Notes: a model not told the origin generated them from the letters alone. Shown: positions 8,648 to 19,157, numbered from the stretch's first letter. The stretch: DNA of 37,631 bases from CAWBCI01 sp963787195 (GCA_963787195.1 CAWBCI010000059.1:1-37631), one strand, 5' to 3'. Numbers and translations: made by a program.

Positions 8648-9634
8648 TCACCTGACAAGCGATAATACAGAACTCTTCGTTCCGCTCCTTAAAATGTAAA
8701 TCCCTTCCGGTATCCCCGAAATATCTATTGTAGTCTTTTGGCCCTTAAGCGCTGCAACTTTCAATAGTGTCCTTCCATCCGAAGAGATCAAATAAATATC
8801 CTCTTTTGCATTATCAATGTTTACCTTATTTATAGCTGGATTTGGATAAATCTGCAAGCTGGATTTGGGTGAAGAGAGGTCAATGACAGAATTCGGATTC
8901 GTATAATCTATGCCTGATGTCCGGGCTGCCTGTATGAGCATCTTTGAAGTGGGGTCCTGCAAAATGGCCATAGTATACATACGGTTTATATTCCAGAGGG
9001 CATCGGGTATGACATTATAATACAGCGTAAGCGAATCCCCCATAGCCGGCAATGTGATCATGTCTCCATCTACATTGGTCAGGGCTTTCCTGAAAATGTC
9101 AGTATGTGTACTTTCGCCATTAGGGGAAGTGTAAAACACTGTATCCTCGACAAAACCAAGGAATAAAAGGGCCTGCTCCCTGGTATTCATGGAAACAGTC
9201 TTAATCTTGACCTCTACCTGGAAATTTTCAGCATTAAAGCGGTTCTCCTTCACTATTATTGAAATAGGACTTGTCTGCCCGCTATAGGGATCGAACAATG
9301 AGGGATTCGAGAAATTCACGCTCACTGACTGGACTTCCCCGTTTATCACCAGGCGTGGTGTTCCGCCATAAATGCCGTAAAAGTTTGTCCTTCCGTCATT
9401 CTCCACCGGGTTCTGCATGCTGAAAATGCAGGAAGGGTAGGGTGAACTCGGATGAAAGGCAATATGCAGGACATTGGGGTGATTGGCCAGGTTCTGATAT
9501 AAACCCGGGTTTTTACTGGCGCAAATCGGGCAAACGCTATTGGTGAAATGCTCGGCTATAACCGCTTTTTCAACCTGGGCCCTCAAGGTAATTCCAATCA
9601 AAAATAAAAGCAGGAGGGTAATAATTTTTTTCAT
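8648..9634 (-). CDS. Omp28-like/thioredoxin-fold exported protein with T9SS tail
   Basis: Exported protein of 328 residues from ATG 9634 (MKKIITLLLLFLIGITLRAQ, a signal peptide). The longer frame from 9679 lacks a conventional export signal. After the signal come AEHFTNSVCPICASKNP, a CxxC motif in the position usual for Omp28-related and thioredoxin-fold proteins of this phylum, and LHIAFHPSSPYPS and GIYGGTPRLVING. The C-terminal 75 residues are a T9SS sorting domain (LQIYPNPAINKVNID, then DISGIPEGIYILRSG). It faces the preceding gene convergently with only 31 bp between them. The redox role is inferred from the CxxC alone. Confidence 0.85.
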   Translation of the reverse strand: MKKIITLLLLFLIGITLRAQVEKAVIAEHFTNSVCPICASKNPGLYQNLANHPNVLHIAFHPSSPYPSCIFSMQNPVENDGRTNFYGIYGGTPRLVINGEVQSVSVNFSNPSLFDPYSGQTSPISIIVKENRFNAENFQVEVKIKTVSMNTREQALLFLGFVEDTVFYTSPNGESTHTDIFRKALTNVDGDMITLPAMGDSLTLYYNVIPDALWNINRMYTMAILQDPTSKMLIQAARTSGIDYTNPNSVIDLSSPKSSLQIYPNPAINKVNIDNAKEDIYLISSDGRTLLKVAALKGQKTTIDISGIPEGIYILRSGTKSSVLSLVR

Positions 9635-9745
9635 TTTGAGCTTTTTATAAATAAACAACAACAGGAAATAGTTGTTCAATTAAATTCAGACTTAAGACAT
9701 TAGGTATGAATCTTTTATTCTAAATTTTGGTTGAAATGCATTTTG

Positions 9746-9788
9746 CACATATGTGATCTATTAATATTTGATTTTAATTTATCAAATA
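9746..9788. promoter_or_regulatory. two palindromes between divergent genes
   Basis: CACATATGTG (9746-9755) is a perfect 10-bp palindrome. TATTTGAT (9765-9772) and ATCAAATA (9781-9788) form an 8-bp inverted repeat around an 8-nt spacer. They lie between divergent genes starting at 9634 and 9904 and could be regulator binding sites; no known consensus is matched with confidence. Confidence 0.25.
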
Positions 9789-9903
9789 ATTGATCGATAT
9801 TAGCCGGATTATTCCCTGCAAGCACAATCAGGGATGACCAAACCCTCACATCAGATAACTAATAAGCATTGATTTTTTTAACCAAATTAATTATCAAGTC
9901 ATT

Positions 9904-12900
9904 ATGAGATTTTTTTTCAGCCTTATTTTGTTGATGTTCATTAGCTCCCTGAGCTTTGCCCAGACCTGGACTTATTATAATTCTGCCAATACATCCAACG
10001 GATTAGGGGATGATAGGGTTAGGGCCATGGCACAGGATGCCGATAACAGTCTTTGGATAGCTACGCTCGGCGGCGTTTCGCATTTTGATGGAAGCACCTG
10101 GACCCATTATACCAATGGGGAAGGTTTGCTGAGTAATTATGCCAATGCTATAGCAATTGATATGTCCGGAAATAAATGGATTGGAACTACCCTGGGACTT
10201 TCGGAATTTGATGGCATCAACTGGACAGACTATACTACAGAAAATGGTCTGGCAGGCAATAATATAAGTTCCATAGCTATTGACGGATTGGGGAATATCT
10301 GGGTCGGTACCTTTTATGGGGTCTCAACTTTTAATGGAAATACCTGGACTTCTTATACAACAGAAGATGGATTAGTATCAAATTATGTCAACTCGATCGC
10401 CGTTGATACCAGCGGGCATATTTGGTTTGGCACTTTAGCAGGAGCTTCGGAATTTGATGGCACTAACTGGACTACTTATACCACCGCTGATGGATTGATT
10501 GCTAATAGTATTTATCCGCTAGTGGTTGACAGTGAAAACAATAAATGGTTTGGAACTAGTTATGGAATATCGAAATTTGATGGGAATACCTGGACAAATT
10601 ATACAAGGTCGGATGGATTGATTTGTGATACCATATGGTCAATAGCCATTGATGGATCTGGTGCTAAATGGTTTGGAACAACATTCGGGATTTCAAAATT
10701 TGATGGTACTAACTGGACCAATTACAGTTCTGAGGATGGCCTGGCCAATAATTTTGTTAATTCAATAATGCTTGATACATCCGGGAATAAATGGTTCGGG
10801 ACGAATGGGGGGCTTTCTGAATTTGACGGAACGAACTGGACAAACTATTATAAATCAGGTGGCCTGCCCTATAACAATATACGGAGTCTGTCCATAGATC
10901 AACAGGATAATAAATGGTTTGGCATTTATTACGGTGGGGTTTCGGTTTTTGATGGGAGTAACTGGACCAGCTATAACACTGAAGATGGATTAATAAATAA
11001 TAATGTTTTATCGTCGCTCGTCGATGGACAGGGCAATATCTGGTTCGGTACCGGTGGCGGAGTTTCGGAATTTGATGGTTCTGACTGGATATCTTATACT
11101 ACAGCCAATGGTTTGGTGAATAATAATGTCAATGCCATTGCCATTGATAATTTTGATAATATGTGGTTTGGGACAAATCTCGGACTTTCAAAATTTGATG
11201 GAATAAGCTGGACAACATACACCGAAGCTGATGGTTTGGCTGATAATTATGTCCGCTCAATTATCGTGGATGAATCCGGGAATCTTTGGTTTGGCACGGT
11301 TAGCGGCGTTTCAAAATTTGACGGCAACAACTGGACAAACTTTAGCACTGAAGATGGCCTGGCTAATAATATAGTAAATGCCATAGCTATTGATTCAGAG
11401 GGAAAGAAATACTTTGCCACTCAGGGAGGAGGGCTTACCGTATTTGATGATTCAACCTGGATCAGCTATAAGGAGGAGAGTGGTCTTGGCTCAAACTGGC
11501 TTACATCGGTGAGCATAGATGCTTTCAATAATGTATGGGTAGGAAATTCGGTTTATATGTCGAAGTTTGATGGAATAAGCTGGACCTCCTACAGGGTTTC
11601 GGTTGCAATAGAGTCCTGCAATGTTAGCATTGATGATCAGGGGAATAAATGGATATGTACCGACGGAGGAATAGCTAAGTTTTCGGATGGGGGCCCCGGT
11701 GCACTGCTACTGCAAAAAGTGCTGAAAGGGGTGGTGTTTGAGGATGATAATAACAACGGGGTCAAAGATGAGGGGGAGTTTAATTTGCCGGGACAGATCA
11801 TCGGGGTAGATACTAATTACACTACTACTCAGGGCAATGGAATGTTTTACGTGTCTCTGAACAACGGACAACACAGTATTAAATACAGCGCAAACGAATA
11901 CTGGCAAGCGACTACCGATAGTATATTCATTGTAAATGTGGATGATACGCTAAGCCTGGACACGCTTTATATCGGTGTCAGTCCCTTGCAATCAATAAAT
12001 GACGTATCGGTTAATCTGACTGGTACGGCTACACGGGCCGGATTCAGCTCTAATTATTGGATAAATTATAAGAACTCCGGAACGGTCACGCAATACGGAA
12101 CGATTGAATTCAAACTGGATTCCCTGGTATCAGTGATAAATATGGTTCCGGCGGCCGATACGGTAGATTATAAACGCCTGGTATGGAATATAGGACCTTT
12201 CGTATCCCATGAGCCAGGGACAGATTTTTCTGCTTAGTTCAGATGCCTGGGGTGGAGAACCTCGGGGATACTTTACGTTCAAGTGTTTTTATCAAAATAA
12301 ATAATACTGATATAAATCCGCTAAACAATTATGACAGCCTTATACAGGTACTCACCGGATCGGTGGATCCAAATGATAAGCTTGTTAAGGAAGGGAAAGG
12401 TTCTGAAGGCTATGTCCTGTTCAATTCTCCCCTGACCTATACTATCCGCTTTCAAAATACCGGAACCGACACCGCATTTAATGTGAGTATAAGGGATACC
12501 ATTGGAAATCATATGGATCTTAGCACTTTGAAGATCCTCGCATCAAGTCACCCTGTGTCACTTGACCTGCATGGCAGTTCCGAGGTCCGCTTTCTTTTCG
12601 AAAATATCTTATTGCCCGATAGTAATGTAAATGAGGTGGCAAGTCATGGCTTTGTGAAATATAGCATCATGCCGGAAAGCAATATGAGTGAAAATACGAT
12701 TGTGAGAAATAAAGCCTATATTTATTTTGATTTTAATCCCCCTATATTAACTAATGAAGTCTTTAATACTTTTGTAAGTTCAATGCCCGGACCTTCAAGC
12801 GTGATCGAAACAAAGGATGAGACTGGCCTTCTCATCTATCCGAATCCTGGGAAAGGCCTTTTTAATCTCAATATTAAATCAGCCGAAGGGCAGGACATTT

Positions 12901-13074
12901 TGGTAGCGGTGTATGATAATTTAGGAAGAATGATTTTTAAAGAAGAACAGGGGAAAATGAATAGTAAAGAATATATATCAGATTGATCTTTCTGGTTTTA
13001 AAGATGGAATTTATTTCCTGAAAGTTCAGGCCGGGAAGAAGCTAATTGTTGAAAAGATTTTACTTATGAAATAG
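9904..13074 (+). pseudogene. Reg_prop beta-propeller surface protein with T9SS tail, two frameshifts
   Basis: A signal peptide (MRFFFSLILLMFISSLSFAQ) is followed by about 13-14 repeats of about 42 residues with the pattern FDG-NW-Y---DGL--N-V-SIA-D--GN-WFGT, the two-component regulator propeller (Reg_prop) unit, here without any kinase. Next come an SdrD-B-like block (GVVFEDDNNNGVKDEGEF) and a DUF7619-type conserved-repeat domain (GSVDPNDKLVKEG, YTIRFQNTGTDTAFNV). The frame stops at 12237 and resumes at about 12243 with VQMPGVENLGDTL. It breaks again at an (AT)4 tract (12971-12978), beyond which the rest of the T9SS tail (YQIDLSGFKDGIYFLKV, ending ILLMK) lies in another frame up to 13074. Restored, it is a secreted protein of about 1050 residues. 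Confidence 0.85.
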
Positions 13075-13109
13075 AGTCATTCTTATAGTAATCTTCACCT
13101 TAATTAACT

Positions 13110-13172
13110 AATAACCAATATCTAATACCCAATACCCAATACCTAATACCCAATATCTAATACCCAATAAAC
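13110..13172 (+). repeat. heptanucleotide array AATACCC x9
   Basis: Nine consecutive 7-bp units: AATAACC, AATATCT, AATACCC, AATACCC, AATACCT, AATACCC, AATATCT, AATACCC, AATAAAC. The array ends 4 bp before the start codon at 13177, so it forms the leader of the yccF-like gene. Confidence 0.9.
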
Positions 13173-13176
13173 CACC

Positions 13177-13554
13177 ATGAACACTCTCGGAAATTTAATA
13201 TGGCTGCTTTTTGGAGGAATAGTAATTGCCATTGAATACCTGGTCGCCAGCATATTACTCATCGTTACCATTATCGGGATACCTTTTGGTATCCAGACTT
13301 TAAAGCTTGCCAGCCTGGCTTTATGGCCATTTGGAAAAGAAGCTGTTTATACTTCGGGTTCTTCCGGATGTATTTCAACCCTCATGAATATAATCTGGAT
13401 ATTAATAGGTGGAATTTGGATCAGCCTGACACATTTGGTTTTTGGTTTATTACTGGCTATCACAATAATTGGGATTCCTTTCGCCCGTCAACATTTCAAA
13501 CTGGCCGGCCTGGCGCTCAGTCCTTTCGGAAGGGAGATCCGAAGTATCCGCTGA
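13177..13554 (+). CDS. yccF: YccF-family inner-membrane protein
   Basis: Small integral membrane protein of 125 residues made of two homologous halves. Each half has a hydrophobic stretch and the family signature: TIIGIPFGIQTLKLASLALWP in the first and TIIGIPFARQHFKLAGLALSP in the second, each followed by FG(K/R)E. This duplicated motif is diagnostic of the YccF (DUF307) family, whose length is about 120-150 residues. The biochemical role of the family is not established. The start ATG follows the heptamer array directly. The gene is intact and sits between two large frameshifted surface-protein genes. Confidence 0.88.
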   Translation: MNTLGNLIWLLFGGIVIAIEYLVASILLIVTIIGIPFGIQTLKLASLALWPFGKEAVYTSGSSGCISTLMNIIWILIGGIWISLTHLVFGLLLAITIIGIPFARQHFKLAGLALSPFGREIRSIR

Positions 13555-13678
13555 CAGATCATAAATCATTTCCCACTGTTTTTTTTAATGCCCTTCCGTT
13601 TGAAAGTATTATTTTTGTTTTTTTTTAGTGAAAAAATAATATTCAGCCAGTTAATAATTCAACTCAAAACATTTATTT

Positions 13679-16600
13679 ATGAATAATTTTTTACGTAATA
13701 TTTTGACTTTAGGGCTCATAATATTTTTAGCCCTTGGTTCCCGCTCACAGGCACTGAATGCCAATCAGGGTCAGGGAACAAAGGAAAAGAGCTTTTTTGA
13801 GATTCAAAAGGAATTCAATGATTATTGGGGGCCAAAGCATGTGGAGAACGGTTACTACATGGAGAATGGCAAAAAGAAGAAAGCCACGGGCTGGAAGCAA
13901 TTTAAAAGATGGGAATGGTATTGGGAAAACAGGGTAGACCCGCAGACCGGAGCATTTCAGACTGCCGATATGGCCTCTATCTACCGCCAGATCGAACAGA
14001 ATGGAAATCGCAATGTGAGTGGGAACTGGCAGAGCCTTGGTCCGGTTTCGAGCCCGGGCGGCTACGCCGGCCTGGGAAGACTCAATTGTATCGGCTTCAG
14101 GCCCGGGGATAATTCCACCCTTTATGCCGGTGCGGCTTCCGGTGGTTTGTGGAAATCAACCGATGGCGGCGCTAACTGGACCGTTCTTACAGACAATAAT
14201 GCTGTGCTGGGTGTAAGTGATGTAGTGGTTATCGCGGGTGCTTCACCCGCGACGGATGTGCTCTATATTGCCACAGGCGACCGCGACGCTGGTAGCATGT
14301 GGTCGCTCGGAGGCGGTCAGCATAATGACAATAATTCCGTTGGCGTCCTCAAATCCACAGATGGGGGAAATACATGGAATACAACCGGACTTAGCATTTC
14401 TCACCAGTAATATTGAAACTACCAACAGGTTGCTGAAAGATCCTTCAAACGATAATATTATTTATGCTGCAACTTCGAATGGAGTGTATAAGACTACCGA
14501 CGGGGGAACAAACTGGCCATTGTTGTATGGGGGTGCGGAGTTCGTCAGTATGGAGTTTAAACCCGGTGATCCGACTTATATGTATGGAGGTACCAGGTAT
14601 GGTAAGATATACCGTTCCACCGATTCAGGGGTCAATTGGACGCAGGTGCTTACCTTAAGTGGAGATTACAGGGTTGAGCTTGCTGTTTCCCCGAATAATC
14701 CGGTGAACGTGTATGCTGTGGTTGTGAGGTCCGGAAGTAAATTGCGTGGTATCTATAAATCAACTGACAGTGGCGCTTCTTTTACACAGGTTTATGATGG
14801 TACGGCCCCGGGGCATTATATCCTGGGATATTATTGCGATGGAAGTGAAGATGGAGGGCAGGGTACTTATGACCTTTGCCTGGCTGCTGATCCCAATAAT
14901 GCATCAACACTCTACCTCGGCGGAGTATGTACCTGGAAATCAATCGACGGTGGCTCAAGCTGGTCGCCTTCAAATATGTGGACAGGTAGTTCTACATATA
15001 ACTCTTGTAATTCGGCCGTTGTACATGCCGATAAACATTTCCTTGCATTCCAGGACGGCAGCAATGATCTCTATGAATGTAATGACGGGGGACTTTATAA
15101 GACTTCAGACGGAGGTGTGAACTGGTCCTTTTTATCGGGAGGAATGGGCATCAGCCAGATATACAGGATTGGCCTTTCGAAGACATCATCATCTGATTAT
15201 ATTGCAGGATTGCAGGACAATGGTACTAAAAGTGATATAGCCGGTACCTGGGAGGATGTTTTAGGCGGGGATGGTATGGAATGCGCCATAGACCCGACAG
15301 ATGTGAATACTCAATACGGTGAAATAAATGGCGGTGTGATTAATCGGACAACAAATGCCTGGTCAAATATTACGGATATTACTGTCGGACTTAGCGGGAA
15401 CGCTGCCTGGGTTACGCCATATGCTATCGATCCGAACAATCATATGAACCTGTTTATTGGCTACCAGGATGTATGGAAATCCACTAACCAGGGTAGTTCA
15501 TGGACCCAGATCAGCAGTTGGGGTGGAAGTACCCTCAGATCATTGACTATTGCACCATCCAACTCAGATTATATCTATGCTGCGACCCAGAGCATTTTAT
15601 ATAAAACAACGAACGGTGGAGCTTCATGGACTAATATTACAGCCGGTCTGCCTGTCGGTTATTCCTACATAACATATGTTTCTGTGAAAGATGATGATCC
15701 ATTGACAGTATGGGTGTCTTTTGGAGAGTATAATTCATACGGGGTTTACCAGACCACCAATGGGGGATCAAGCTGGACCAATATTTCAAGTGGCTTGCCT
15801 AATATTCCGGTAATGTGTGTGATACAGAATAAGCTGAATACAACTGAAAATGAACTTTATGCCGGAACGGATGTAGGTGTTTTCGTGAAAGTGGGAACAG
15901 CTGACTGGATTTCCTACAGTACCGGACTGCCGAATGTGGTGGTCCCCGAACTTGAGATTTTTTATGACAATGTGAATCCGGCTTATAGCCGTCTGCGGGC
16001 AGCAACTTTCGGCAGGGGGCTTTGGGAGTCTGAATTGTTCGCACCTTCCACCTCATTGCCGGTGGCTGATTTCCTTGCAGATAATACCAGCCCTGCCATT
16101 AACAGTGTGGTTAGTCTGATAGATCGAAGCGAAAATGACCCGACAACATGGGCCTGGACTATCAGCCCCTCTACCTTTGACTTTACCAATTTTACTACTT
16201 CATCATCCCAAAATCCACAAATAAAATTCAAAGCCATAGGTGTTTACCAGGTAAGTCTCACAGTTTCAAATACCAATGGGGATAATACGGAAACAAAAAC
16301 AGGATATATTACAGTCACTGAAGCTCCGGCTAATTATTGTGTGGCGAATTCAACTGGATGCATATGGATATATCAAGTCTTGTTCAGCTTGGGTTCAATT
16401 AATAATTACTTCAAGGTGCTCCGTTAAATGGAGGTTATTATTATCAGGATTTTACTAATCTTTCAACGAATATTACTGTTGGTCAATCATATAATATTAC
16501 TGTTGCAAGCCCATATAATGATATTAGTATTGACTTAGGAATATGGATAGACTGGAACCGGGACGGGGATTTTCTGGATGCCAATGAAAATGTTCTTATG

Positions 16601-16995
16601 TGAGATTGATAATTATGGCGAAGGAACATTTAATATTGATGTACCAACCGATGCGCAGGTCGGAAAAACAAGGATGCGCATCAGGACCAAATATATTCGG
16701 CTCTACTTGCTCCTCATGCGGTACCACTGCCAATGGGGAAGTGGAAGACTATTCAGTTGTAATTCAGCCGGGCAGCATCACCTGGAATGGGACCAATACA
16801 AACTGGACGGATGGAGCCAACTGGCCCAATAGTATAGTGCCTAGTTTATCCTATAATGTCACGATACCTGCAAACCCGGCTAATGGGCAAAATTTTCCCA
16901 TAATACCTTTTGGGATTAACGCCAAAGCATACAGCCTGACCGTTCAGCCCGGCGCAACGATTACTACAAACGGGAACCTGGAGATTGGGGAGTAG
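13679..16995 (+). pseudogene. secreted Asp-box/PKD/GEVED protein, multiply frameshifted
   Basis: The start MNNFLRNILTLGLIIFLALG is a signal peptide. Residues from about 110 hold many sortilin-like Asp boxes (KSTDGGANWTV, KTTDGGTNW and others). A PKD domain follows (about 16060-16315, ending TETKTGYITVTE), then a GEVED domain (IDLGIWIDWNRDGDF, TANGEVEDYSVV) and the beginning of a WNGTNTNWTDGANW module. At least five frame changes are needed: near 14390, two or more at 16370-16425, near 16596 and near 16692. The last frame stops at 16995 without the T9SS tail such proteins normally have, and a heptamer array starts 3 bp later. The gene looks decayed and 3'-truncated. Confidence 0.82.
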
Positions 16996-16998
16996 TGC

Positions 16999-17068
16999 CA
17001 GTCATCAGTCGTCAGTCGTCAGTCATCAGTCGGCAGTCGTTAGTCGGCAGTCGGCAGTCGTTAGTAAG
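16999..17068 (+). repeat. heptanucleotide array CAGTCGK x10
   Basis: Ten consecutive 7-bp units: CAGTCAT, CAGTCGT, CAGTCGT, CAGTCAT, CAGTCGG, CAGTCGT, TAGTCGG, CAGTCGG, CAGTCGT, TAGTAAG. It begins 3 bp after the stop of the truncated PKD/GEVED gene. Confidence 0.9.
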
Positions 17069-17089
17069 AGAAGGCAAGGGTTCGATAAG

Positions 17090-17096
17090 TATTTTG
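17090..17096 (+). promoter_or_regulatory. weak candidate -7 element for the DUF3024 gene
   Basis: TATTTTG followed by TACATTTA is one base short of TAnnTTTG. A very similar context (TTTTGTACATTTA) precedes the FISUMP gene at 19164, which supports a shared promoter type. No -33 TTTG is visible. Confidence 0.25.
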
Positions 17097-17125
17097 TACA
17101 TTTATGCTGAAAATCAGTATGAGTC

Positions 17126-17473
17126 ATGGCTATAGATGTATTGAAATCATTGGAAATGATAGAAACCCTTGAAAATTATATTGAGAGGGTGCGGCCACCA
17201 CTGGAAATCAGAAAAAAGCTGGATATAGGATATAGAATTGAAGGTCAAAGCGTATTTATTGTTGAAATCAGGCCAAGATGGGATAAACCGGATGAATATA
17301 TGGAATTGTCAGTAGCCAAAACAACTTTCGTACATAAGAAGAATTATTGGAAAATATTCTGGTTGAGGGGCAATCTGAAGTGGTATCTTTATGATCCCCA
17401 TCCTCATGTCAAAACTCTAAGAGAATTTCTTGATATAGTCGAGGAAGATGAACTTGGATGCTTCTGGGGCTGA
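17126..17473 (+). CDS. DUF3024 family protein
   Basis: Cytoplasmic protein of 115 residues. It matches the DUF3024 pattern: an N-terminal helix with NYIERVRPPLEIRKKLDIGY, a central IVEIRPRWDKPDEYMELSVA, the aromatic motif NYWKIFWLRGNLKWYLYDPH, and the closing DELGCFWG. The family has no assigned reaction. ATG 17126 is the first good start. Its codon use and intact frame contrast with the broken secreted-protein gene upstream. A T-rich run with a short GGGG/CCCC stem follows the stop and may act as a weak terminator. Confidence 0.85.
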   Translation: MAIDVLKSLEMIETLENYIERVRPPLEIRKKLDIGYRIEGQSVFIVEIRPRWDKPDEYMELSVAKTTFVHKKNYWKIFWLRGNLKWYLYDPHPHVKTLREFLDIVEEDELGCFWG

Positions 17474-17550
17474 AATTATCTCCCCCTTTTTTATTTTTTC
17501 AATCTATAGTTTTACTTTCATCTTTAGGACTAATGTTCAAGGTTTAATTC

Positions 17551-17599
17551 ATTAATTATTAATGAAGAATGATGAATTATTAATGAAGAATGAATACGG
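17551..17599 (+). repeat. degenerate heptanucleotide array (21-bp unit twice)
   Basis: Seven 7-bp units: ATTAATT, ATTAATG, AAGAATG, ATGAATT, ATTAATG, AAGAATG, AATACGG. Units 1-3 and 4-6 form a 21-bp duplication. It lies in the gap before the NmrA-like gene. Confidence 0.7.
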
Positions 17600-17685
17600 A
17601 TCGGGCATTATTGTTTTTCTAAACAATTGACAGCATTTAAACGTTTAGTTTAACAATAATCACTAATCCAAATAAATCTTAACAA

Positions 17686-18636
17686 ATGAACAACAAGAAA
17701 ATAATTGCCATAACCGGTGCTACCGGTGCGCAGGGCGGTGGATTGGCTTATGCTATCCTGAACGACCCTAATAGTGAATTCTCAGTAAGGGCTATCACCC
17801 GCAACCCGGATTCGGATAAAGCCAAGGCCCTTGCTAAAATGGGAGCTGAAGTAGTCCAGGCCGACCTGGATGACGAAGCCAGCCTCCGCAATGCCTTTGC
17901 AGGCGCTTACGGAGCTTATTGCGTAACGAATTACTGGGAATATTTTTCACCTGAAAGGGAGATCCGCCAGGCTAAAAACATGGCCGATGCTGCAAGGGCA
18001 GCCGGACTGAAACATGTCATCTGGTCTTCACTGGATGATACGCGTGAATATATTCCGCTTAGCGACGATCGTATGCCCACTTTAATGGGTAATTACAAGG
18101 TGCCGCACTTTGATGCCAAAGGAGAATCGGAAAAGTTCTTTACTTCAGGAGGCATTGGCGCTACTATCTTACATACCGTATTTTACTGGGATAACCTGAT
18201 CTATTTTGGTCTTGGCCCAAAGAGGGGCGGAGATGGCAAACTGGCCATCACATTCCCCATGGGCGATAAAAGACTTCCGGGAATAGCCGCCGAAGATATA
18301 GGCAAATGCGCCTATGGGATCTTCAAGGGCGGGGATAAATACATAGGCCAGACTATCGGCATTGCCGGCGGCCACCCAACCGCTCAGGAAATGGCTGATG
18401 CTCTTTCCGAAACAGTTGGTGAAAAAGTCGTGTACAACGATGTGCCACCGGAAGTGTACCGCAGTTTTGGTTTCCCAGGGGCCGATGACATGGGAAACAT
18501 GTTCCAGTTCAAGAGGGATTTTGAAACCGAATATGTTAAATCACGTGATATAAATTTGGCCCGTTCACTCAACCCCGATCTCCTTTCATTCAAGCAATGG
18601 CTTGATAAAAACAAGGAAAAGATCAGCATAGATTAA
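17686..18636 (+). CDS. NmrA-like NAD(P)-binding protein
   Basis: Cytoplasmic Rossmann-fold protein of 316 residues in the atypical short-chain dehydrogenase (NmrA/HSCARG) group. The dinucleotide-binding motif is ITGATGAQGGGLAYAIL near the start, followed by ITRNPDSDKAKALAKMGAEV and the acidic VVQADLDDEASL. The family's ARAAGLKHVIWSSLD and HFDAKGESEKFF segments are present. Members act as redox sensors or oxidoreductases, and the catalytic Tyr-x-x-x-Lys is often lost. YKVPHFDAKGE occupies that region but not as a classic YxxxK. Substrate unknown. The gene is complete and stands alone. Confidence 0.88.
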   Translation: MNNKKIIAITGATGAQGGGLAYAILNDPNSEFSVRAITRNPDSDKAKALAKMGAEVVQADLDDEASLRNAFAGAYGAYCVTNYWEYFSPEREIRQAKNMADAARAAGLKHVIWSSLDDTREYIPLSDDRMPTLMGNYKVPHFDAKGESEKFFTSGGIGATILHTVFYWDNLIYFGLGPKRGGDGKLAITFPMGDKRLPGIAAEDIGKCAYGIFKGGDKYIGQTIGIAGGHPTAQEMADALSETVGEKVVYNDVPPEVYRSFGFPGADDMGNMFQFKRDFETEYVKSRDINLARSLNPDLLSFKQWLDKNKEKISID

Positions 18637-18666
18637 AGAAATATTTTTCTTTCAAAAATGATAAGC

Positions 18667-18771
18667 GGAGCTATCAGTACAAGATAACTTTATCAGTATT
18701 TATTTTTCCCTTAAGATTAGTAATGATAAAGTAAATTCCGGCCTTTGCCGTAAAATTGTACTGATAGCTCC
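18667..18771. repeat. 16-bp perfect inverted repeat
   Basis: GGAGCTATCAGTACAA at 18667-18682 is exactly repeated in inverse orientation at 18756-18771, separated by 73 bp. The repeat spans the end of the T9SS-tail remnant; one arm covers its stop codon. Confidence 0.85.
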
Positions 18772-18949
18772 CTTTTTCAAGTATCCCTAAATCCCTGCTC
18801 TCTATTAATTGTCACAGATTGTTGAAGATACTTATCCGGGTATCGATTTTCTTTGCCAGCAAACACAGTTCATACTCTGGATGAATAAAACCCACCAGGG
18901 TGGTTTTGAACATCTCCAGTTGAGTCCTTTTCGGTAATTTTTTCATCAT
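18674..18949 (-). pseudogene. transposase N-terminus joined to a T9SS-tail remnant
   Basis: From ATG 18949 the frame reads MMKKLPKRTQLEMFKTTLVG then FIHPEYELCLLAKKID, the characteristic N-terminus of IS5/IS1182-type transposases. It then changes without a frame break to RISIFNNL, a TGA stop at 18812-18814, and QLIESRDLGILEKGSYQYNF followed by AKAGIYFIITNLKGK and VILY with a stop at 18674. The second part is the distal half of a T9SS sorting domain, in which the TGA occupies a position where Gly (GGA) is usual. Both pieces are fragments of otherwise missing genes and mark a recombination or deletion scar. Confidence 0.75.
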
Positions 18950-19157
18950 AATTTGCAGGGTTTAGAATAAATTTTCACAAAATCCTAATACGCTCAACCG
19001 TTTCAAAGAACATAAATTATTAACAATAAACATGTTAATAATTGTTAAGGATCAACAAGTTAAATCTCTCGGCCTGTCCTACATATTCCACCATCACTAA
19101 GAAAACTTATAGATCTTTTTGGATTAATCCAAAATAATCATATAAATCATTAGTCCA

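Noticed and set aside
9904..12237. Hybrid two-component sensor, suggested by the Reg_prop repeats
   Set aside because: No kinase, receiver or HTH domain follows the propeller; instead an SdrD-like block, a DUF7619-type domain and a T9SS tail do.
13110..13172. Possible CRISPR-like or iteron array
   Set aside because: The units are only 7 bp with no spacers, and no replication initiator or cas gene is near. It is a simple tandem repeat.
17627..17653. TTG...TAGTTTAA promoter for the NmrA-like gene
   Set aside because: The -7 box lacks the TTTG end and the spacing is shorter than usual, so it is not reported as a feature.
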